DNA of 64,000 nt from Flavobacterium sp. (GCA_030153045.1 JASLID010000091.1:1-64000), one strand, 5' to 3'; shown: positions 29,498 through 39,553, counted from the stretch's first letter. Notes: generated by a model not told the origin, from the letters alone. Program-made: numbers and translations.

Positions 29498-31843
29498 TTA
29501 TCTTTTTAATGAGAAATGACCATTTTCAATAGTATCGTTAATCAGAGTTACTTTAAACCAATAATCTGTTGAAGGTAGTTTTTCTCCAATATAGGTACCA
29601 TCCCATTCTGCGAAGTTAGGAGTTAATATCTTAAGTAGCTTACCATATCTATCAAATATAGATAAAAACTTAAAGCCTTTAAAATTTCCTGATAGACTCC
29701 AAGTATCATTTCTTCCGTCTCCATTTGGAGTGAAAAATTTCGGGTAACCTATTATATAAAAATTTTCCGATGCTAATCCACATCCATTACTATCCTTAAC
29801 ATAAAGAATATGGTTTCCAGGGGCTAAATTGTTAAAAACAGGACTGCTTTGATAATTTCCATTGATTTCGTCTATAGCATACATATAATTCCCTGTTCCA
29901 ATTGCATTTACTATCAAAGAATAATTGCCAATATTACCTTCAATGGTATACTCTATTTTTGCGATTTCTGAGTTTGTTACTTTAATGGTTCGTGTTGACT
30001 TGCAACTATAAGAATTTGTAGCCGTCACAGTGTAGGTACCTGCTTGATTTACTTGAATAGTTTCACCTGTTTCACCGTTATTCCATAAAAAAGTAAGAAC
30101 ATCATTTGGGTTTGAATTTTCAGCTGATAATGTTATCAAATCTGGAGATGTATTCAAACAGTAAAATACTTCTTTGTCAACCCCTAAAAGAGGTTTAGGA
30201 TTAGTTTTAAGTTGAAAAGATGTTACATCATAACATTCACCTCCGTTTGCGGGTTGAATTCTTGCATAAACAATTTGGGGATTGGTAATGTTTGTATAGC
30301 TTGCGGGTAATGGATTTATATTGTCATCTGCATCGTTCAAATTTAAGTGATATGAAATAGTATGATCAGCTGGTAATTGACTTCCAAGTACTTCATTGTT
30401 TTTGCTTGGAAGATTAAATACAGCTGTTCCGTTATTTACTTCGCATAAAGTGTAATCAGTGGGTTGGTTTGCAACAGGAGTATTGATTATTTCAACTTGA
30501 TCTGAAAAAGTATTTGTTCCAGTTGCTGTTTGTACTGTTAATGTTACTGTATAAGTTCCTGTAGCCGTAAAAACATGTGTTGGATTTTGTTCTATTGAAG
30601 TATTGTTAGGTGAGGCTGGATCTCCAAAATCCCATGAAGATGATAAAATGGCATCATAATTAGGGGTATGAAAACTGGTACTGCTTCCTAAGCAATAATT
30701 TTCAGAGGTGAAATTGATATTAAATAATGAAGTTACAAAAGCAGGTAATCCATAATAAGATTTATTTGCACCTAAGTTAACTGCGTCTATTTGAAATAGG
30801 CAACCTAACCCTAAGGTGTTGGGATTGTTAATAACACCTAAGTAAGGAACGTTATTTCTTGCGACATATATTTTTTGATTTGGTGCTAATTGTAGCGCTC
30901 CAAATATTCCGTTTCTTGCAGGATTAGTGAAAGTTGCAATTAATGTTCTTGAATTATTAATAATGGTTTCATTTAAACTTTCAATGTTAAACTGATAGAT
31001 TTGTGAAGAATTATTATTGGTGTCAATTCTTGAAACATACAATAGTTTTCCATTAGGAGAAAATTCTATACCATAAGCTCCAATAGGATTAACAGAAAAA
31101 GCAGAAGTTGAAATAAGCGATAGTTGGCCAGTTGAGTTGTTGAATCGGTATAATTGTATACTACTTGAATTTTCTGAGTTGGCACAAGCAATAAGTTTTC
31201 CATCAGGTGACGCTTTTAGATAACCTACGGTTTCAGTAGAATTGAGGATTGGTGTTCCAACATTTGAAGCAACAGGAGGTTTGATGCCTGTTGGAGTTAA
31301 TTCATAAGCAACAAATTGGTTACTATTGTAAGTATGAGAAATTACCCAATAATTTATATTGTTAGCATGTTTTACAACGGTAATTTTTTCTAATGTGGGA
31401 GCTATTAATAAGGTGTTTTTAGAAGTAACATCACCTAATCCACCATCTAAAGTCATATCTACAATGCTGTAGTTTAATCCATTAATGTTTCCTAAATAAT
31501 CGACTGTAAAAACATAGTATAAAGTATTGCTGCCAGGTTTAGGAACAATAATTGCAGATTGTGTGCTTGATGGACTTCCTTTGAGATCAACCCCATTAGG
31601 CATTCTTACATGATTTCTATTCCATACTTTTACTCCATCAGTATAAAAAAGTAAATTGCCCGATACGTCACAAAGAGTTGAGCAACCTTCATATGTTTCT
31701 AATTGACCATCATTTAAGGAAATAGGAATTGGGCCTGAATTAAAACTTAATCCTGCTTTTTGACCAAAATACCAAATTCCTGCGGGGCTTTGACAGTATG
31801 CAAAATTGAAGAAACATATTGTCAGTAAAATAGATAATCTCAT
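29498..31843 (-). CDS. Secreted PKD protein with T9SS type B (gliding-motility) C-terminal domain
   Basis: 781 residues with a signal peptide (LSILLTICFFNFAYC). Residues of about 20-370 look like a beta-propeller (KLIACANSENSSSIQLYRF, then GKLLYVSRIDTNNNSSQIYQ). A PKD domain lies near 395-455 (SSWDFGDPASPNN, then GTYTVTLTVQTATGTNTF). A second Ig-like unit precedes the end. The type B sorting domain is about 700-781 (YPKFFTPNGDGRNDTWSL, FDRYGKLLK, WDGTYIGEKLPSTDYWFKV). Type B cargo usually needs a PorP/SprF-like partner; none is next to it. It lies in a run with DUF4249 and a TonB receptor. Confidence 0.9.
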   Translation of the reverse strand: MRLSILLTICFFNFAYCQSPAGIWYFGQKAGLSFNSGPIPISLNDGQLETYEGCSTLCDVSGNLLFYTDGVKVWNRNHVRMPNGVDLKGSPSSTQSAIIVPKPGSNTLYYVFTVDYLGNINGLNYSIVDMTLDGGLGDVTSKNTLLIAPTLEKITVVKHANNINYWVISHTYNSNQFVAYELTPTGIKPPVASNVGTPILNSTETVGYLKASPDGKLIACANSENSSSIQLYRFNNSTGQLSLISTSAFSVNPIGAYGIEFSPNGKLLYVSRIDTNNNSSQIYQFNIESLNETIINNSRTLIATFTNPARNGIFGALQLAPNQKIYVARNNVPYLGVINNPNTLGLGCLFQIDAVNLGANKSYYGLPAFVTSLFNINFTSENYCLGSSTSFHTPNYDAILSSSWDFGDPASPNNTSIEQNPTHVFTATGTYTVTLTVQTATGTNTFSDQVEIINTPVANQPTDYTLCEVNNGTAVFNLPSKNNEVLGSQLPADHTISYHLNLNDADDNINPLPASYTNITNPQIVYARIQPANGGECYDVTSFQLKTNPKPLLGVDKEVFYCLNTSPDLITLSAENSNPNDVLTFLWNNGETGETIQVNQAGTYTVTATNSYSCKSTRTIKVTNSEIAKIEYTIEGNIGNYSLIVNAIGTGNYMYAIDEINGNYQSSPVFNNLAPGNHILYVKDSNGCGLASENFYIIGYPKFFTPNGDGRNDTWSLSGNFKGFKFLSIFDRYGKLLKILTPNFAEWDGTYIGEKLPSTDYWFKVTLINDTIENGHFSLKR

Positions 31844-31885
31844 GTAAAATGTATGAAAACAAATATAGGATTTTTTTTATATAAA

Positions 31886-32710
31886 TTATTGAACTAAATA
31901 ATCACGGAAGTCGGTTTCACTTAAACTAAAATAACCCAACGCATAATTCTCATTATCAGTTTTGTTTAAGATATTTCCGCGCAATGTAGCAGGAGGAGTT
32001 GCAAAAGGATTTCCTGCATTGGTACTAGAAATGGCAATTAATTTTGTCATATAATTGAAATAGGAGTTGGTAATTCCTTCTAAACTGACTCTGATAATTT
32101 TACCTTTTTCCACCTGACTGGCATAAAATCCAAACATAACATTTCCTTGGAAAAATTCATCGCTAACCACGCCATATTCGGGTAGTGATTTTTTAGAATT
32201 TTTTACACCGAGTAGATAAAAATTATTTTCAGCACCATTATCTTGAAAGAAGAATTTAATTTGAATTTCATCTTTCCCATCAATACCCGGAACTGTTTCT
32301 TGTTGGACGTAGAGAATAGGAGGGGTTGCCAAAAAAGTACTGGTTGAGGTGTATTCTTGCCCTTGGTAAATAACTTTAAGAGTATAATTTTCATTAATAA
32401 CGGGAACAAAATTCGAGCAAATATAATCTCCTGTGTTAGGAACTTGAACAAAGTCGAAAACAGTGTTAGAGCTGTTAGTAACTGTTACAATGGCCCCGGA
32501 TGCAAAAGCAATTTCATCTGTATAAAAATCGTTGGTTAGACTCAATTTGATGGTTTGAGTCTCGCCGGCAGTTCCTTTTTGCCATTTAATATTAGCGTCA
32601 ATGACTAGTTTAGGATTAGCATTTTCAAGAGGAATATCAACAACATCCTCGCAACTTGAATGGAAGATGATAGCTAAAAATAAGGATAAGTATATAGAAA
32701 ATTTATTCAT
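31886..32710 (-). CDS. DUF4249 lipoprotein, partner of the TonB receptor
   Basis: 274 residues. Signal and lipobox LFLAIIFHSSC, then EDVVDIPLENANPKLVIDA, the hallmark start of DUF4249. The Ig-like body includes VTVTNSSNTVFDFVQ and ENYTLKVIYQGQEYTSTSTF. DUF4249 proteins are encoded right after a TonB-dependent receptor with a CarboxypepD_reg domain, as here (5-bp gap). They are thought to be outer-membrane accessory lipoproteins for that receptor; ligand unknown. Confidence 0.92.
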   Translation of the reverse strand: MNKFSIYLSLFLAIIFHSSCEDVVDIPLENANPKLVIDANIKWQKGTAGETQTIKLSLTNDFYTDEIAFASGAIVTVTNSSNTVFDFVQVPNTGDYICSNFVPVINENYTLKVIYQGQEYTSTSTFLATPPILYVQQETVPGIDGKDEIQIKFFFQDNGAENNFYLLGVKNSKKSLPEYGVVSDEFFQGNVMFGFYASQVEKGKIIRVSLEGITNSYFNYMTKLIAISSTNAGNPFATPPATLRGNILNKTDNENYALGYFSLSETDFRDYLVQ

Positions 32711-32715
32711 CTTAA

Positions 32716-35091
32716 TTAGAGTTTAAAGTTGTATGAAACAGAAGGAACAATTCCGAAAATAGACAATTTTACGGCTTCGTTTACTCCAGTTTCTGAATTC
32801 TGTCTAAAGCTAATGGAAGCTGCATTTTTACGACTGTACAAATTGTAAATACTAAAAACCCATTCTGCTTTCCATTTTCTATTGACATTTTTTCTTGGGG
32901 TTAATGTTGCTGATACATCTAAATGATGGTAGGTTGGTAATCTGTTTTTGTTACGCGAATTATAACTCGGTACAACCACGCCTTGATACACATATTTTCC
33001 TGAAGGATAGGTAACCGGTTGACCTGATTGTAATGAGAAATTGGCGCCAAAATTCCATTTATCGTTTAATTTATAACCTCCGGTTACTGCTAAATTATGA
33101 GTTTTGTCGTAACCTGAGCGATACCAATTTCCGTTATTGATACCAATTTCCGTAGGAGTTCTACCTGGTGTTTGTTGCTCTGATTTGGATAAGGTATAAG
33201 CAATCCATCCGTTTAGTTTTCCGGTGTTTTTACGAAGTAGCATTTCGAGACCATAGGAACGCATTCTTCCATTCAATATTACTTGTTCGATTGCTTCATT
33301 GGCAATTAAATCGGCACCATCGATGTAATCCATGCGATTTTGAATGCCTTTGTAATAAGTCTCTAATTCTAAAGTATACTTGTCTTCTTTAAAGTTGTTA
33401 TAGTAACCCAAAGCAATCTGATCTGCAATTTGTGGTTTGATGTAATTATCACTAGGTGTCCAAACGTCTAATGGAGTTGGAGAGGCTGTATTTGAAACCA
33501 ATTGTAAATACTGAACCATTCGATTGTAACTGAGTTTTACCGATTGATTATTGTTGATTTCATAAGACATGGCAAAACGTGGTTCGAAATAACCAAATTC
33601 TGCTATTTTTTTGTTCTTCCCAAAGTATTTTGTGGATGTAGGTTTTGCTTTGTCGTAAATTTTCAACTCTTCATCATAAACTACCGGTTGGTCGTTTTTG
33701 TAGTAGTTGATGGTTGATTGTCCTAATCTATAAAATTGACTATAACGCATTCCATAAGAAATAGAAACTTTAGCGTCTATTTTTTGTTCAGCATCTATAT
33801 AAACAGCAGGTTCAAAAGCATATTTTTTATCTAACTGACGAAAGTTGATTGCAGATTTATCATCAATAGGTTCAATGGTTCCCGGATTAAAGTTGTTGTA
33901 AATGGCATTGATACCGTAATTTAATTTTAATCTATCGGATAAGTAATGCTTGAAGTCGTATTTGATATTGTAGTTTTTAATTCCTGATTCCCAATTGAAA
34001 CCAATAAAGTCTAAAACCAAACCGTAATAATAGTCGCTGTAAATTACAGATAAATTAGAGAATAGTTTGTCTGAATAAAGATGATTCCAACGTAAGTTGA
34101 GCGTTGTATTTCCATACGTATTGGTAAAACTTTCGTTTAAAGAAAAAATATCTCTTCCAAAATAACCTGAAAGGTACAAGTTGTCATTTTTGTTGAGTTT
34201 GTAATTCAGTTTAGTATTCAAATCATAAAAATAAGCGACGTTTTTATTGTCGGTAAACTTTAAGAAAAGATGAGCGTATGAACCACGTCCTCCTACAAGA
34301 AATGATCCTTTTTCTTTTACAATGGGACCTTCGGCTAAAAGACGACTAGTAATGAGTCCAATTCCCCCATTAACACTAAACTTGTTGCTGTTTCCGTCTT
34401 TTTGATAAATATCCAACACAGAAGAAGCTCTTCCTCCAAACCTCGCTGGAATTCCTCCTTTATACAATTTTAAATCTTTGATCGCATCAGGATTAAATAC
34501 CGAAAAGAATCCAAAAACATGGGATGAATTATAAACTGTTGCTTCATCTAATAATACTAAATTTTGATCTGCACCACCACCACGGACATTAAAACCTGAT
34601 TGGCCTTCTCCAGCATTAGTTACACCAGGTAAAAATAAGAGTGATTTGATAATATCGACTTCACCTAAAACCATTGGCATTTGCTTGATGGTCGCAATGG
34701 AGAGCTTGTTGCTACTCATTTCAGGTTTGCGAATATTAGCCTTGATTTTATTATCTGTAACTAAAATTTCATCGAGTTGCTTACTCTCTTCGCGGAGTTT
34801 GAAGTTTTGTTTGAGACTTTGTGTTAAACTTATTTTCTCTTCTGTTGTTTGAAAACCCACATAACTTGCAATAAGTGAATATTCGCCTTTAGGCAACGTT
34901 ATGGAATAAAAGCCATATTCGTTTGAGGAGGCGAAAATATTAGTTCCCTTTATTTGTAATGTGGCGCCAATAAGCGTTTCATTCGATTTTGCATCAGTGA
35001 TTACTCCGCTAACAGTAAATTTTTCCTGAGAAAATACTGAAAACGAAAATGATAGCGATAGCAATGCTATATAAACGTAGGATTTAGCCAT
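32716..35091 (-). CDS. TonB-dependent outer-membrane receptor with CarboxypepD_reg-like domain
   Basis: 791 residues from the ATG at 35091. The signal peptide (SYVYIALLSLSFSFSVFSQ) follows directly; an ATG 30 bp upstream is less likely. Residues of about 25-105 are the CarboxypepD_reg-like domain (VSGVITDAKSNETLIGATLQIKG). The plug is near 120-230 (PMVLGEVDIIKSLLFLPGV, GFNVRGGGADQNLVLLDEA). A beta-barrel fills the rest and ends in aromatic SYNFKL. It imports an unknown ligand using TonB energy. It heads an apparent operon with DUF4249 and the type B protein. Confidence 0.93.
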   Translation of the reverse strand: MAKSYVYIALLSLSFSFSVFSQEKFTVSGVITDAKSNETLIGATLQIKGTNIFASSNEYGFYSITLPKGEYSLIASYVGFQTTEEKISLTQSLKQNFKLREESKQLDEILVTDNKIKANIRKPEMSSNKLSIATIKQMPMVLGEVDIIKSLLFLPGVTNAGEGQSGFNVRGGGADQNLVLLDEATVYNSSHVFGFFSVFNPDAIKDLKLYKGGIPARFGGRASSVLDIYQKDGNSNKFSVNGGIGLITSRLLAEGPIVKEKGSFLVGGRGSYAHLFLKFTDNKNVAYFYDLNTKLNYKLNKNDNLYLSGYFGRDIFSLNESFTNTYGNTTLNLRWNHLYSDKLFSNLSVIYSDYYYGLVLDFIGFNWESGIKNYNIKYDFKHYLSDRLKLNYGINAIYNNFNPGTIEPIDDKSAINFRQLDKKYAFEPAVYIDAEQKIDAKVSISYGMRYSQFYRLGQSTINYYKNDQPVVYDEELKIYDKAKPTSTKYFGKNKKIAEFGYFEPRFAMSYEINNNQSVKLSYNRMVQYLQLVSNTASPTPLDVWTPSDNYIKPQIADQIALGYYNNFKEDKYTLELETYYKGIQNRMDYIDGADLIANEAIEQVILNGRMRSYGLEMLLRKNTGKLNGWIAYTLSKSEQQTPGRTPTEIGINNGNWYRSGYDKTHNLAVTGGYKLNDKWNFGANFSLQSGQPVTYPSGKYVYQGVVVPSYNSRNKNRLPTYHHLDVSATLTPRKNVNRKWKAEWVFSIYNLYSRKNAASISFRQNSETGVNEAVKLSIFGIVPSVSYNFKL

Positions 35092-35578
35092 AGAAGCTTT
35101 ATTAAAAACAATGATATACAAAATTGGTGATTTTGTAGGAAATAATTGTTATAATAAGGTAATAAAAAAAAGGATTATATTATCTTTTTGTACTGCTTTA
35201 CAAGTTGATTGGTACAAAGATATCTTTGATCTTAAAATTATGTATATTGAGTATTAACTAAGAAAAAGAACAAAGATTTTAAAAATATAAAGAGTAGGTT
35301 TTGGGATGTTTTTTGAGATTTATAGCGTTTTCACAAAAAGGGTGTTTTAAGTTAAATGTGATATTTGTTTAAAATTAAGAATTTGTTTAATGGTATTCTT
35401 TATTAATTGATTAATTTGTGTAAATAGTTTAATAAAATAGACAAAATGAATGAAATAATTGAATTGAATGATGATTATTGTCGTTTGTTTTAAGGCTGGA
35501 TGTTTTTTGTTGGTCTTCTAATAATCGATATATTTGTGTTAGGAATTTTTCACTTAAAAAACACTGTAAATAAGACGA
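35092..35578. promoter_or_regulatory. Divergent promoter region with a 14-bp palindrome
   Basis: 487 bp between the TonB receptor (-) and the AraC-type regulator (+), AT-rich, with no credible ORF. CAAAGATATCTTTG at 35215-35228 is a perfect palindrome that reads TATCTTTG, a -7 box, on both strands. It may be an overlapping divergent promoter or an operator. Confidence 0.5.
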
Positions 35579-37153
35579 ATGCCTATGAAATACATAAGAG
35601 TTCAAGCTCAATTCTATTTACTAATTCTCCCCGTTATATTAGTATTGTTTTCTAATTCTATTGTTGCTCAAAGCGTTTCAAAACAACAACTTTTATTTAA
35701 CGAAGCGGATAGTCTTGCTTTTTCCAACCCTGATGATGGTTTAAAGGTTGGTTTTCATTTATTAAAAACCAGTATTTCAAATCGTGATAAGGCAAAAATA
35801 AATTTATCAATAGCAAAGATTTACAGATTCAAAGGGGATCATAGCAATGCGCTTAATTATTTATTTGAAGCCAGTAAAGACAAAACTAATTTGCCTCTTG
35901 CTACTGCCATTGATATTTCTGTAAACAAAGCAGCCATTTTAAGAAGGTTATATATTGATGATCAATCAAACAAATACCTTAATGAAGCCGAGAAGCAAGT
36001 ATTGGATTTAAAAGATGGAAAAGAAAAGTCTTATGCTAATGGATTGATAACTTTGGAAAAGACTATGATGTATATTGATAGGCAAAACTATGCAGATGCT
36101 CTTACATTTATCAAAAAGCAGAGTGTTGAAACAAATTATACGGATTTAAATTTATGGTTTACCATTGTTCAGGGAAAAATTTATAGCGGGTTGGGGGATT
36201 TTGAAAAAGCTCAATTTTATTATGATAATGGTTTGCAACTGTTGAATAAAGTAAGTAAAAAAAATTACTTCGCCGAAATACATACTTTAAGTGGATTGGC
36301 TACAGTTTATTTTCATAAAAAAGAACATAGCAAAGCGATAGCAATGCTTTTAAAGGCATTGGAGGTTGACAAAATGTTTGGAAATTTATATTTATCTGAA
36401 GCGATTAACAATCAATTGATTGCTAATTATATAGCGATAAATGACAAAGAAAATTATAAATTACGCAACACTGCTTTTTTAAAAGTAAGTAAAGAAGTTG
36501 AAAACATTGAACAGGAATCTATTAACACAGCTTACAATCTTATTTCGCAGGAATATGAAGATTATTATGGTTCCAAAAAGCAAAGTTATGCCAACCGACT
36601 TTATATCTTGTTGTCTATTTTCGTTTTAGGAGTGATTATTACCGTTGTTTTTTGGTTTAAATTTCATTCGAAAAAGAAACGATTAGGAGAAATTATTAAT
36701 TATTTAGAAATTACCAGACATAATCTGATTAGTCGCTACACAGAGAAAAAGGATACAGGTAAAAAAATATCGATACCGCAAGAAACCGAACAGTTATTGT
36801 TGAACAAGTTGAAGCGATTTGAAAGTTCAAAGCGATACATCAATAATGACATGTCACTTGCCGTACTTGCAGGTCAGTTTGAAACCAATACCAAGTACTT
36901 ATCCGAAGTTATAAATAAGCATTACAACGTTAATTTTAATACTTATATTAATAAACTCCGTATTGGTTTTATTGTAGAAAAGTTGAAATCAGATTCTAAT
37001 TTTATGAATTATAAGATTAGCTATTTGGCAGAAGCTTGTGGATTTTCATCACACAGTAGTTTTGCTACCGTTTTTAAATCAATAACCGGAATTGCCCCAA
37101 TAACTTTTATTGAACTTCTGAAAGATGAAAAAGAGGCCATTCACTCTAATTAA
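35579..37153 (+). CDS. AraC-family regulator with TPR sensor domain and membrane anchor
   Basis: 524 residues. An N-terminal signal or anchor (FYLLILPVILVLFSNSIVAQ) is followed by TPR-like repeats from about 40 to 320 (for example GDFEKAQFYYDNGLQLLNK and HSKAIAMLLKALEVDKM). A second membrane helix lies near 340-360 (LYILLSIFVLGVIITVVFWF), and an AraC-type double helix-turn-helix near 420-515 (SLAVLAGQFETNTKYLSEVI, then ISYLAEACGFSSHSSFATVF). So TPRs face the periplasm and the DNA-binding part the cytoplasm. Such regulators sit next to target loci in Bacteroidota. It could bind the motif found upstream of the adhesin units that follow. Confidence 0.88.
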   Translation: MPMKYIRVQAQFYLLILPVILVLFSNSIVAQSVSKQQLLFNEADSLAFSNPDDGLKVGFHLLKTSISNRDKAKINLSIAKIYRFKGDHSNALNYLFEASKDKTNLPLATAIDISVNKAAILRRLYIDDQSNKYLNEAEKQVLDLKDGKEKSYANGLITLEKTMMYIDRQNYADALTFIKKQSVETNYTDLNLWFTIVQGKIYSGLGDFEKAQFYYDNGLQLLNKVSKKNYFAEIHTLSGLATVYFHKKEHSKAIAMLLKALEVDKMFGNLYLSEAINNQLIANYIAINDKENYKLRNTAFLKVSKEVENIEQESINTAYNLISQEYEDYYGSKKQSYANRLYILLSIFVLGVIITVVFWFKFHSKKKRLGEIINYLEITRHNLISRYTEKKDTGKKISIPQETEQLLLNKLKRFESSKRYINNDMSLAVLAGQFETNTKYLSEVINKHYNVNFNTYINKLRIGFIVEKLKSDSNFMNYKISYLAEACGFSSHSSFATVFKSITGIAPITFIELLKDEKEAIHSN

Positions 37154-37160
37154 GACTGTC

Positions 37161-38330
37161 ATGAGATTACATTATAACTTATTTGTTTTCGTTTTTCTTT
37201 TAACAGGTTTTATGCTGTTTAATGGTACTTTATATGCCCAGAATTCCAAGTGGTTGGATAGCATTATTAAAGTCAGTGCTTCTGAAATGTACACCAATCC
37301 AGATAAGGTGATTGCTTCCGGAAATAGGGTTGTAAAAAAAGCAGGAAATGATGTTGATACCAAAATTCGGGGGTACAAATTGATTGCAGATGGATATTCT
37401 TCAAAACGAGATTATCAGAAAGCATTGGAGTATATTAATAAAGCCAATCAACTTTTACCTCAATCAAAAGATGAACTTTTAAAAATAAGTGTTGTTAGTA
37501 AAGCTACGATTCAATACCATCAGTTGAAGATTTACGACAAAGCAATTCAGTCTCTGGATCAAGTAGAACGAATGTGTTTGGATTATCCTGTTCGTGATTC
37601 GGTTCGTGTTATTTTGGGTAAAAATTTTATTGTACGAGGATTTATTTATAAAGAAAAATTAAATTGTGATATAGCCATTAGTTTTTTTGATAGAGGTATT
37701 AACGAAATTTTGAAGTCTAAAAAAATAATGCTAAATGGCAACAGTTTAAGTATCGCAAAATACAATAAAGGAAATTGTTATCTGTTAATGTCTGATAACA
37801 AGTCGGCAATACGTAATTTTAAGGAGTCTATTGATCATGCCAGACAAATCAATGCCAACAGTCTTCAGGCTTTCGCCCAAAAAGGATTAGCACAGGTTTA
37901 TACATTGGAGGGAAAATACAATGAGGCAATTACTACATTGCAGGAAGCTCAGAAAATTTCAAGTAATGTAAATGATTTGGTTTTGAATCAGGAAATCTAT
38001 AAAGGTTTATCGGAGAATTATTTGGCAGTCAATCAATGGGATAATTATAAAAATTATCGTTTAAAGTATTTGAAAACTCAAACTAAATTAAAGGAAAGTG
38101 AGAGGAAATCTATCGGTGATTCATTAAATGTGATTGAAAAAGAAGAAGATAAAAAGTATGAAACCTATATTTCTAATTTTTTTACTGGCTTCGTAATTGC
38201 TGTTTTAAGTTTGATTTTCGTTATTATTCTTTTTATTTTATCGATAAGAAAATCCAAACAATCGATAGAAAATCTTCAGAAAGTGGTTAAAAACCTACAA
38301 AACGAGAAGCCAGTAAATGACGGTGAATAA
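37161..38330 (+). CDS. TPR membrane protein, paralogue of the regulator's sensor part
   Basis: 389 residues from the ATG at 37161, just after the regulator's stop; the signal peptide follows directly (LFVFVFLLTGFMLFNGTLYAQ). An ATG at 37125 overlaps the preceding gene and would add 12 residues. TPR repeats run to about 320 (DYQKALEYINKANQLLPQ, YNKGNCYLLMSDNKSAIRNF, KYNEAITTLQEAQKI). A membrane helix follows (FFTGFVIAVLSLIFVIILFI), then a short coiled tail with no DNA-binding domain. It looks like the regulator's sensor half without output and may modulate it. Co-transcribed. Confidence 0.82.
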   Translation: MRLHYNLFVFVFLLTGFMLFNGTLYAQNSKWLDSIIKVSASEMYTNPDKVIASGNRVVKKAGNDVDTKIRGYKLIADGYSSKRDYQKALEYINKANQLLPQSKDELLKISVVSKATIQYHQLKIYDKAIQSLDQVERMCLDYPVRDSVRVILGKNFIVRGFIYKEKLNCDIAISFFDRGINEILKSKKIMLNGNSLSIAKYNKGNCYLLMSDNKSAIRNFKESIDHARQINANSLQAFAQKGLAQVYTLEGKYNEAITTLQEAQKISSNVNDLVLNQEIYKGLSENYLAVNQWDNYKNYRLKYLKTQTKLKESERKSIGDSLNVIEKEEDKKYETYISNFFTGFVIAVLSLIFVIILFILSIRKSKQSIENLQKVVKNLQNEKPVNDGE

Positions 38331-38384
38331 AGAGCTTTTTCTGTATGTTAAGTCTTGATTTGTAGTCTTATAAGATATTTTTAG

Positions 38385-38411
38385 GGCTTTAAAAATTCGG
38401 TAAACTGTAAA
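38385..38411 (+). promoter_or_regulatory. Shared upstream motif, copy 1
   Basis: GCTTTAAAAATTCGGTAAAC followed by TGTAAA. The same motif (core AATTCGGTAAACT) occurs at 39554 and 49501. It ends 15 bp before a TTG (38425-38427) that is followed after 16 bp by TATTTTTG (38444-38451), a good -33/-7 pair. An activator site is the simplest reading. Confidence 0.65.
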
Positions 38412-38424
38412 TGTGTTTTTCATA

Positions 38425-38451
38425 TTGGCATAGCTCAAGTAATTATTTTTG
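38425..38451 (+). promoter_or_regulatory. Promoter of the collar-like protein gene
   Basis: TTG, 16 bp, then TATTTTTG, matching the Bacteroidota -33/-7 pattern, with the start codon 32 bp downstream. The shared motif lies directly upstream. Confidence 0.55.
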
Positions 38452-38482
38452 GCGCTAAATCCAAATTGAAATTACTTTTAAG

Positions 38483-39238
38483 ATGAAAACCTTTTTCTGT
38501 TCTATTTTAATATTTAGTGCCTTTTTGGTCAAAGCACAAGTAGGTATTGGCACCACTAACCCACAGGCTACTTTAGATGTTCGGGAAGCTAATCCAGCTG
38601 TGCCAAATGCCACTGCTGGTATTGCGATCCCTCAGGTTACTGTTTTACCCACTTTGGGAAATAGGGCAGGACAATTAATTTATTTGACAACAACCAATTT
38701 ATATTATTTTTATGATGGTAGTTTCTGGAATCCTTTAAATAAACAGATTTTTACTATTGGCGATGTTAAATATGGATATCAAAACACAGATCATAGCGGT
38801 TGGATTTTATTAAATGGAAGACTAAAAAGTACTTTAACAGCCAATCAACAAGCTAATGCTACTTTATTAGGAATTGGTGCTAATTTACCTAATATAGCTG
38901 ATAAAAATATTGTTGGTGTGAGTGGTACAAAAGCATTAAATTCAACCAATGGCAGTTCTTCAGTAACTATTAATCAAAACCAATTGCCGAACGTTACACT
39001 TACAACAAGTTCTGATGGTGCGCATACACATAAAGCTGGAAAGGCGGCAAGCATGCTTGTTTCTTTTGGATTTAGTCAAACTTTATCTCCGTCGGCTGTT
39101 GGAGATGATGAAGATACTTCAAGCGCTGGATCGCATAGCCACACCACATCATCTATTAATGGGAATGTAGCACAGCAACCTTTAAACATTCAAAATCCTT
39201 ATATAGCATTAAATGGATTTATTTATTTAGGGCTCTAA
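38483..39238 (+). CDS. Secreted phage tail-collar-like protein
   Basis: 251 residues. Signal peptide TFFCSILIFSAFLVKA, then QVGIGTTNPQATLDVREANP, the N-terminal module also seen in the repeat protein at 7759. Residues of about 90-251 resemble a tail-collar (microcystin-dependent) domain: IGDVKYGYQNTDHSGWILLN, LPNIADKNIVGVSG, the histidine-rich DGAHTHKAG and SAGSHSHTTSS, and the end NPYIALNGFIYLGL. In phages this fold binds receptors; secreted copies in Bacteroidota may be surface adhesins. There are no other phage genes nearby, so it is not a prophage part. Confidence 0.82.
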   Translation: MKTFFCSILIFSAFLVKAQVGIGTTNPQATLDVREANPAVPNATAGIAIPQVTVLPTLGNRAGQLIYLTTTNLYYFYDGSFWNPLNKQIFTIGDVKYGYQNTDHSGWILLNGRLKSTLTANQQANATLLGIGANLPNIADKNIVGVSGTKALNSTNGSSSVTINQNQLPNVTLTTSSDGAHTHKAGKAASMLVSFGFSQTLSPSAVGDDEDTSSAGSHSHTTSSINGNVAQQPLNIQNPYIALNGFIYLGL

Positions 39239-39262
39239 AAAGCATAAAATGTAAAATTGATA

Positions 39263-39293
39263 GGTTCAGCTAAATTTAAGCTGGACCTTTTTT
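39263..39293 (+). terminator. Terminator after the collar-like protein gene
   Basis: GGTTCAGCT pairs with AGCTGGACC (one wobble), followed by six T. The following 39294-39550 is very AT-rich with no gene visible. Confidence 0.8.
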
Positions 39294-39553
39294 ATTGTTT
39301 TTTTGATTTCAATTTATATAAAAAAACAGAATATGATATTTTTAACTTTTTCTATGATGATATAACAATCTATTTTATTTTTTTAATTGATGTTATTTTA
39401 TTTATAATTTCAACAGAATAATTTTCTAAAAGCAATTAAAATCATTAAAAATATAAGTAAAATCTTACAACATATTAAAAATTTTATAAAGACAAAATCA
39501 GACATTAATTGAATGCTAATTTGCTTATAATTAATCTTTTATGTTTTTTTAAA

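Noticed and set aside
28826..35091. Polysaccharide utilisation locus (SusC/SusD)
   Set aside because: The TonB receptor is followed by a DUF4249 protein, not SusD, and there are no glycoside hydrolases. It is the DUF4249 type of receptor operon.
38483..39238. Prophage remnant suggested by the tail-collar-like protein
   Set aside because: It has a signal peptide and a Bacteroidota surface module at its N-terminus, and there are no other phage genes nearby.
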